Below, piece after piece: positions 5,605-9,370 of a DNA stretch of 9,370 nt. Positions within the stretch are counted from its first letter, which is position 1, and every line of letters begins with the position of its first letter. The stretch is from NCBI GenBank assembly GCA_025927435.1, contig JAICLM010000073.1, forward strand, positions 1-9,370. The letters run 5' to 3'. A program made the translations under genes and the position numbers. The notes beneath the pieces are model-generated. The model saw only the letters and a list, made by a program, of their open reading frames with translations, made no database searches and was not told where the DNA came from. This stretch comes from Thermoleophilia bacterium (GTDB lineage Bacteria > Actinomycetota > Thermoleophilia > Gaiellales > Gaiellaceae).

Positions 5605-5968
5605 CGCGCAACGCCTCCGCGGTCAGTTCGGCCTCCTCGACGGCCTGCTCGGGCATCACGTTGGCGCCTTGCTGCAGCATGGTCACGCCGATCGCGCCGA
5701 GGATCCCGGCGATCAGCAGCAGTCCGCCCCCCACGATGAGGAGGGAGGCCCAGACCGGCAGCGTGGTGGCGATTCCCGCCGCTGCTGCGGCGAGAGCGAA
5801 GCAGAGCGCCAGGAAGGCGAGGATTGCCGCCCCGCCGGTGAGGCCGATGCCCACGCCGAGCGCCGCGGCCTTCTTCTTCAGCTCGGCGATCGCGAGCTGC
5901 ACCTCGAGCTGCACGAACGAGCGCGCGGAATCGGCTACTCGCCTGGTCGCGCCGGAGAGTCCGTTCAT
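5594..5968 (-). CDS. Phage-holin-superfamily-III-like membrane protein
   Basis: A 124-residue membrane protein starting at ATG 5968, with AAGGAG 6 nt upstream. The N-terminus is an amphipathic helix (DSARSFVQLEVQLAIAELKKKAAALG), then two hydrophobic segments, about 37-66 (GVGIGLTGGAAILAFLALCF) and 72-98 (LPVWASLLIVGGGLLLIAGI), then an acidic tail (EQAVEEAELTAEAL). The FVQLEVQLAIAELKKKA pattern followed by two closely spaced membrane helices is typical of the actinobacterial putative holin-X/holin superfamily III family (PF07332-type). Despite the name these are ordinary chromosomal genes, and no lysis or phage genes are nearby. Its role is unknown; an envelope-associated function is inferred. 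It precedes and overlaps the DUF3618-like gene, so the two are probably co-translated. Confidence 0.8.
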   Translation of the reverse strand: MNGLSGATRRVADSARSFVQLEVQLAIAELKKKAAALGVGIGLTGGAAILAFLALCFALAAAAAGIATTLPVWASLLIVGGGLLLIAGILGAIGVTMLQQGANVMPEQAVEEAELTAEALRDGN

Positions 5969-5994
5969 AGCCTTCTCCTTACCACCACGGGAGG

Positions 5995-6000
5995 ACCGTA
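5995..6000 (-). promoter_or_regulatory. Possible -10 box for the holin-like/DUF3618 pair
   Basis: The minus strand reads TACGGT 26 nt before the ATG at 5968, which would leave a short 5' UTR holding the AAGGAG SD. The same hexamer occurs before the repeat protein gene at 6961-6956. No convincing -35 is present, so these genes may instead be read from the upstream promoter across the 63-bp gap. Confidence 0.25.
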
Positions 6001-6031
6001 ACCAACCCCAAGTCAGTGCGCCGAGAAGCGC

Positions 6032-6304
6032 TCACCCGGAGGCGGGCTCCTCGTACGGCTGCAGCCGGCCGTACTCCTCGGCGTCGATCGTGAGATGGAC
6101 CGTTCCCTCCTCGATCGCCCCGACCTTCTCCGAGGGGACGTAGCTCGGGCGGGTGAGGACCGCGCCCGCGCCGACGGCGAGGCCGTCGAAGATGTCGGCC
6201 TCGGGATCGCCGAGAACCTGGTCGACCTTGCCGACCTCCCTGCCGTCGGCGGCAACGACGGCCCAGCCGCGCTCGACGACGGTCCAGGCGACGGGATCGG
6301 CCAT
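6032..6304 (-). CDS. PRC-barrel-like small protein
   Basis: A 90-residue soluble protein starting at ATG 6304, whose A of ATG is the last base of the upstream stop (TGATG), so the pair is translationally coupled. The core VVAADGREVGKVDQVLGDPEADIFDGLAVG (about 16-45), followed by YVPSEKVGAIEEGTVHLTID, has the PRC-barrel/DUF2171 arrangement: a G-x-x-IG-KV-x-V turn, an acidic loop, then a V/IP-x-x-V segment with a short final strand. Such domains occur in ribosome maturation proteins and photosynthetic reaction-centre H subunits; small stand-alone versions in actinobacteria are of unknown or stress-related function. The frame continues upstream without a stop, but this start is fixed by the overlap with the upstream gene. 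The C-terminal tail (RLQPYEEPASG) looks disordered. Confidence 0.8.
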   Translation of the reverse strand: MADPVAWTVVERGWAVVAADGREVGKVDQVLGDPEADIFDGLAVGAGAVLTRPSYVPSEKVGAIEEGTVHLTIDAEEYGRLQPYEEPASG

Positions 6305-6948
6305 CAGACCGGACGGCGCCCGACGACGAAGGTTGCGCCCTGCGTGCCGACCGGATGCACGTCGCTGAGCGCCCGCGTGATGCGAACACGGCCGGTGATC
6401 CCGGCCTCGTCGAGCCGCTCGAGGCAGCGGCCGACCATGCCGGCGGAGGCGCCGTCGCCGCGGCTGCTCGCGCAGCGGAAGCGGAAGCCGGGTCTGCCGG
6501 TGGACTGCATCAGGTTGATCGGAGCGCAGAGGACGGCGGCACGGTCGACGTCGGCGCTCGAGTGGAGCTCGAGCTCGGCCACCACGTCGCTCCAGTCGGA
6601 CGGGAGCGCGTCCAGCGCCGCCCGCCATTCGGTCGCGAGCGAGCGCGCGACCTGTTCCTCCGGCTCGGGTCGCACGCCGCGCGACTCGACGAGCTCGAGG
6701 CGCCCGACGATGCCTTCGCCGTCGATGCGGCGCAGAAGTCGCCGCGCTGCCTCGGGTCCGATCCCGGCTCCCTGGGTCGAGACGGTGAAGCGGATCTGCC
6801 GGTTGCCGACGCCCGGTCCAGCCGGCCCGAGCAGGGCAGCGGCGCGGGATCGAGCCGCGTCGTCGGCGATTGCGAGGGTCAGCGTGGCCTCGGTCCACCT
6901 TGGATCCAGCCCACGTTCGACCTGGTTCCAGCGTTCGGCGAGCGGCAC
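6304..6948 (-). CDS. Uncharacterised protein made of two similar ~95-residue repeats
   Basis: A 214-residue soluble protein I do not recognise by name. I chose GTG 6948 over the upstream ATG 6996: it starts the protein at PLAERW, lies 7 nt after a TACGGT box, and avoids overlap with the divergent dehydrogenase gene. The two halves align with each other. LAERWNQVERGLDPRWTEA (from about residue 3) matches LATEWRAALDALPSDWSDV (from about 103). A central R-F-strand pattern (QIRFTVS against GFRFRCA) follows, then RRLLRRIDGEGIVGRLEL against GRCLERLDEAGITGRVRI. The protein therefore looks like a duplicated alpha/beta domain. No signal peptide, membrane segment or catalytic motif is evident. It heads the minus-strand cluster and is coupled (TGATG) to the PRC-barrel gene, suggesting a joint role. 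Confidence 0.8.
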   Translation of the reverse strand: MPLAERWNQVERGLDPRWTEATLTLAIADDAARSRAAALLGPAGPGVGNRQIRFTVSTQGAGIGPEAARRLLRRIDGEGIVGRLELVESRGVRPEPEEQVARSLATEWRAALDALPSDWSDVVAELELHSSADVDRAAVLCAPINLMQSTGRPGFRFRCASSRGDGASAGMVGRCLERLDEAGITGRVRITRALSDVHPVGTQGATFVVGRRPV

Positions 6949-6955
6949 GGCGGGA

Positions 6956-6961
6956 ACCGTA
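6956..6961 (-). promoter_or_regulatory. Candidate -10 box of the repeat protein/PRC/holin-like cluster
   Basis: The minus strand reads TACGGT (TANNNT type), then 7 nt, then GTG 6948, the spacing expected for a leaderless start. It overlaps the opposite-strand candidate -10 at 6960-6965 by two bases. Confidence 0.42.
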
Positions 6962-6965
6962 CACT
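6960..6965 (+). promoter_or_regulatory. Candidate -10 box of the dehydrogenase operon
   Basis: TACACT (TANNNT type) ends 6 nt before the GTG at 6972, so transcription would begin at or near the start codon. No SD is visible between them. No clear -35 is seen. Confidence 0.45.
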
Positions 6966-6971
6966 CGAGCC

Positions 6972-7943
6972 GTGGCCAAGGTGGAGCACAGGACAACCCT
7001 TGCGAAGAGCGACCTCCACGACGTGCTGCGGGAGATGCTCCTCATCCGCCGGTTCGAGGAGAAGGTGGAAGAGCGCTTCCGCGCCGGTGAGCTCCCCGGG
7101 TTCCTCCACGTCGCGATCGGCCAGGAGGCGTCTGCCGTCGGCGTCTGCCGCGCGCTCGAGGACGGCGACGTGATCGCCTCGACGCACCGCGCGCACGGGC
7201 ACACGCTCGCGAAGGGGACGCACCCGAACGAGTTGATGGCCGAGCTCTACGGGAAGCAGGAGGGGTGTTCGCATGGCTACGGCGGCTCGATGCATCTGTT
7301 CGACGTCGAGCGCGGCAACATGGGCGCCAACGCCGTCGTCGGCGGCGGGCTGCCGCTGGTCACCGGTGCCGCGCTCGCCTTCCAGATGCGCGGCGAGCCC
7401 CGGGTTGCGGTCGCGTTCTTCGGCGACGGGGCGACGAACATCGGCACGTTCCACGAGGCGCTCAACCTGGCGCAGCTCTGGACGGTTCCGGCGGTGTTCG
7501 TGCTCGAGGACAACAAGTGGGCGGAGTCGACGCCGGAGTCGCAGCACTCCCCGATCCGCGACCTCTCCCTGCGCGCGAAGGCGTTCGGCATGAAGGGGCT
7601 GAAGGCTGACGGGCAGGACGTCGAGGCGGTGTACAAGGCGGCGCGGCAGGCGCTCGACCACGCGCGGTCCGGCAAGGGCCCGGTCTTCCTCCACCTCGAC
7701 TGCGTCCGTTTTCGCGGCCACTACATCGGCGATCCGCAGGTGTACCGCGACAAGGACGAGGCGCGGAGGCTCGCCGAGACGCGCGACCCGATCACGCGGC
7801 TCCGCGAGAAGCTCCAGCTGGGCGACGATGAGTTCGCCGACCTGGACACGGAGGTCACGGAGATCGTCGAGGCCTCGGTCGAGTTCGCGAAGGCCGGCAC
7901 CGACCCGGCCCCCGAAGACGCGCTCAAGAACATCTATGCCTGA
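6972..7943 (+). CDS. 2-oxo-acid/acetoin dehydrogenase E1 component, alpha subunit
   Basis: A 323-aa thiamine-diphosphate-dependent subunit, from GTG 6972, of the E1 heterotetramer that decarboxylates a 2-oxo acid (or cleaves acetoin) and reductively acylates the lipoyl group of E2. Features in order: MLLIRRFEEKVEERF-AGELPGF (about 18-39), the family N-terminal signature; STHRAHGHTLAKG; GGSMHLFDVERGNMGANAVVGGGLPLV; the ThDP/Mg motif GDGATN from G151 to N181 (LEDNKW, where most relatives have ENN); and RFRGHYIGDPQVYRDKDE near the C-terminus. GHY-GDP-YR resembles acetoin dehydrogenase AcoA-type proteins more than classical pyruvate E1 alpha (GHSMSDP), so the substrate is left open: acetoin, pyruvate or a branched-chain oxo acid. 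The start was chosen by -10 spacing and by homology at the N-terminus; a GTG at 6981 is an alternative. It overlaps the beta-subunit gene by 8 nt. Confidence 0.94.
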   Translation: MAKVEHRTTLAKSDLHDVLREMLLIRRFEEKVEERFRAGELPGFLHVAIGQEASAVGVCRALEDGDVIASTHRAHGHTLAKGTHPNELMAELYGKQEGCSHGYGGSMHLFDVERGNMGANAVVGGGLPLVTGAALAFQMRGEPRVAVAFFGDGATNIGTFHEALNLAQLWTVPAVFVLEDNKWAESTPESQHSPIRDLSLRAKAFGMKGLKADGQDVEAVYKAARQALDHARSGKGPVFLHLDCVRFRGHYIGDPQVYRDKDEARRLAETRDPITRLREKLQLGDDEFADLDTEVTEIVEASVEFAKAGTDPAPEDALKNIYA

Positions 7944-8916
7944 GCTGACCTACCGCGAGGCCGTCCGCGACGCGCTGTCCACGGCGATGCGCCAGGACGA
8001 GGACGTCTTCATCATGGGCGAGGACATCGCCGAGATGGGCGGCTCGATGGGCGTCACAGCGGGAATGCTCGACGAGTTCGGCAAGGAGCGCGTCCGCAAC
8101 ACGCCGATCTCGGAGATGGCGCTCGCCGGGGCGGCGATCGGCGCGGCGATGCAGGGCATGCGCCCGGTCGCCGAGATCATGTACGAGGACTTCCTGACGC
8201 TCGCCGCCGAGCAGGTCGTGAACCAGGCGGCGAAACTGCGCTACATGTCGGGTGGGCAGCTCACCGTCCCGGTCACCTTTCGCACCCAGGGCGGCGCCGG
8301 CTGGTCGCCGGGCGCGCAGCACGCGCAGCAGCTCGAGGCGTGGTTCGTCCACATCCCCGGGCTCAAGGTCGTCTTCGCTTCCACGCCGGAGGACGTGCGC
8401 GGCCTGCTGTGGTCGGCGATCTACGACGACAACCCGGTCGTCTTCTTCGAGCACCGGACGCTGTACCCGATCAAGGGCGACGTCCCGCAGGAGATCGAGC
8501 CGATCCCGATCGGGCGCGCGCGCGTGCACCGGGAGGGCGAGGACGTGACCGTGATCGCGACGGGCCGGCTCCTGCACGAGAGCCTGAAGGCGGCGGAGCA
8601 GGCGGAGGGCGACGGCATCTCGGTCGAGGTCGTCGACCCGCGCACGCTCCAGCCGCTCGACGAGGAGACGCTTGTGTCGTCCGTGAAGAAGACGAACCGT
8701 GCGGTCGTCGCGCACGAGGCGGTCACGCGGATGGGCTTCGGCGCGGAGGTCGCGGCCGTGCTCCAGTACCAGGCGTTCGACTGGCTCGACGCGCCGATCG
8801 AGCGCGTCGGCGCGAAGTTCGCTCCGCTGCCGTTCGCGCCCGTGATGGAGCAGTTCGTCGTCCCGCACGCCGAAGAAGTGCTCGCGGCGATCAAGCGCAC
8901 GGTCGGAAAGGCCTAG
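7936..8916 (+). CDS. 2-oxo-acid/acetoin dehydrogenase E1 component, beta subunit
   Basis: A 326-aa partner of E1 alpha, from ATG 7936, overlapping the alpha gene by 8 nt, so translationally coupled. It shows the transketolase-pyrimidine domain: TYREAVRDAL at the N-terminus, MGEDIAEMGG (27-36), TPISEMALAGAAIGAA with E60 as the glutamate that activates the ThDP aminopyrimidine, RPVAEIMYEDFL, GAQHAQQLEAWF, and HIPGLKVVFASTPEDVRGLL. The C-terminal transketolase domain includes VTVIATGRLLHESLKAA, VVDPRTLQPLDEETLVSSVKKT and VVAHEAVTRMGFGAEVAA. Length and motifs are complete and typical of the bacterial E1 beta family (AcoB/PdhB/BkdA2 type). Together with E1 alpha it forms the active site at the subunit interface. 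The precise substrate cannot be read from the sequence. Confidence 0.95.
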   Translation: MPELTYREAVRDALSTAMRQDEDVFIMGEDIAEMGGSMGVTAGMLDEFGKERVRNTPISEMALAGAAIGAAMQGMRPVAEIMYEDFLTLAAEQVVNQAAKLRYMSGGQLTVPVTFRTQGGAGWSPGAQHAQQLEAWFVHIPGLKVVFASTPEDVRGLLWSAIYDDNPVVFFEHRTLYPIKGDVPQEIEPIPIGRARVHREGEDVTVIATGRLLHESLKAAEQAEGDGISVEVVDPRTLQPLDEETLVSSVKKTNRAVVAHEAVTRMGFGAEVAAVLQYQAFDWLDAPIERVGAKFAPLPFAPVMEQFVVPHAEEVLAAIKRTVGKA

Positions 8917-8919
8917 GGC

Positions 8920-9370
8920 GTGGCGACGGAGGTCATCCTCCCGCGGCTCGGCCAGGGCATGGAGTCGGGCACGATCGTCCGCTGGCTCAAGTCGGAGGGC
9001 GAGGCGGTGCAGAAGGGCGAGCCGCTGTTCGAGCTCGACACCGACAAGGTGACGCAGGAGGTCGAGGCAGAGGCGGCCGGAGTCCTGCTCAGGATCGCGG
9101 TCGCCGAGGGAGAGGTCCCCGTCGGGCAGACGGTCGCGTTCATCGGTTCCGAGGGCGAGGACGTGCCCGAGGTCGCAGCCCCCGCGGAGCAGCCGAAAGA
9201 GGAGGCGCAGCCTAGAGCGCCCGAGCCTACCGGGGAGGCAGAAGCCCGGGAAGAGGCCGCCGTTGCGTCCGGGAACGGCCGGATCAAGGCCTCGCCGCTT
9301 GCGCGCCGGATGGCGCGGGAGCGCGGCATCGAGCTCTCGGGGATCCGCGGCACGGGCCCCGATGGCCGGA
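8920..9370 (+). CDS. Dihydrolipoamide acyltransferase (E2), N-terminal part (3' end outside window)
   Basis: The first 150 residues of the E2 core of the same dehydrogenase complex; the gene runs off the right edge. It starts at GTG 8920, 3 nt after the E1 beta stop, with GGAAAGG 8 nt upstream as a weak SD. Residues 1-~77 are a single lipoyl domain (EVILPRLGQGMESGTIVRWLK, then ELDTDKVTQEVEAEAAGVL), with K43 in DTDKVT as the lipoylated lysine. Residues ~80-120 form an acidic, proline/alanine-rich flexible linker (AAPAEQPKEEAQPRAPEP). The peripheral subunit-binding domain begins at about 123 (KASPLARRMARERGIELS then GIRGTGPDGR), which binds E1 and/or E3. The catalytic acyltransferase domain is not in the window, so the acyl specificity (acetyl or branched-chain) is not visible. 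Confidence 0.94.
   Translation, partial: MATEVILPRLGQGMESGTIVRWLKSEGEAVQKGEPLFELDTDKVTQEVEAEAAGVLLRIAVAEGEVPVGQTVAFIGSEGEDVPEVAAPAEQPKEEAQPRAPEPTGEAEAREEAAVASGNGRIKASPLARRMARERGIELSGIRGTGPDGR

Noticed and set aside
5594..5968. Prophage lysis module suggested by the holin-like protein
   Set aside because: No endolysin, integrase or other phage gene is nearby, and this family is a common chromosomal membrane protein in actinobacteria.
4469..6001. Long plus-strand frame running through the pheT 3' end and into the opposite-strand small genes
   Set aside because: Low-complexity Arg/Ala-rich translation with no family resemblance; it is a frame shadow of pheT and the minus-strand genes, both of which show clear domains.
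6949..6996. Longer start (ATG 6996) for the repeat-protein gene
   Set aside because: It would overlap the start of the divergent E1 alpha gene by 25 nt and add residues outside the repeat; GTG 6948 has a -10 box at leaderless spacing.
6032..7204. 390-codon minus-strand frame extending the PRC-barrel gene upstream
   Set aside because: The upstream part is an out-of-frame shadow of the repeat-protein gene and antisense to E1 alpha; only the last 90 codons have PRC-barrel character.
1..9370. CRISPR array, insertion sequence or tRNA gene
   Set aside because: Reading both strands I found no regularly spaced direct repeats, no transposase with terminal inverted repeats and no tRNA cloverleaf; searches with dedicated tools were not possible here.

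Overview
The window is high-GC DNA with the gene content and start-site habits of an actinobacterium. GTG and TTG starts are frequent, several genes lack a Shine-Dalgarno (SD) sequence but carry a TANNNT-like -10 box 6-8 nt upstream, and there is a DUF3618-like/holin-superfamily-III gene pair. A deep actinobacterial lineage of the Thermoleophilia/Gaiellales type is my best guess; this is inference, since no rRNA is present.

Layout. (1) 3-311 (+): C-terminal end of a SpoU/TrmH-family RNA methyltransferase, followed by a strong hairpin at 317-342. (2) 545-1938 (-): two tandem class I SAM-dependent methyltransferases of identical length (231 aa), clearly paralogous. They lie between trmH and pheS, genes that are often adjacent. 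(3) 1945-2103 (+): promoter and a structured leader for pheST. The leader contains a candidate 21-aa leaderless leader peptide with two Phe codons, a 9-bp hairpin, a perfect competing 12-bp helix using the same strand, and an anti-SD segment complementary to the pheS ribosome binding site. (4) 2104-5402 (+): pheS and pheT, the two subunits of phenylalanyl-tRNA synthetase, overlapping by ATGA. (5) 5407-6948 (-): a compact cluster of four small genes: a repeat-built protein of unknown function, a PRC-barrel-like protein, a holin-superfamily-III-like membrane protein and a DUF3618-like membrane protein. It ends 4 nt from the pheT stop. (6) 6972-9370 (+): the start of a 2-oxo-acid (or acetoin) dehydrogenase operon with E1 alpha, E1 beta and the N-terminal lipoyl and subunit-binding parts of E2, cut by the window end.

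How it works together. pheST charges tRNA-Phe and appears to have acquired its own promoter and leader, consistent with the methyltransferase pair separating it from trmH. The E1/E2 genes encode a multienzyme complex that decarboxylates a 2-oxo acid (or cleaves acetoin) and passes the acyl group to lipoyl-E2. The minus-strand cluster probably encodes small envelope or stress proteins.

The most interesting signal is the pheS leader at 1959-2103. Its mutually exclusive helices and SD sequestration look like a translational control element for phenylalanyl-tRNA synthetase that is not a T-box. The direction of regulation and the sensing mechanism cannot be settled from one sequence.
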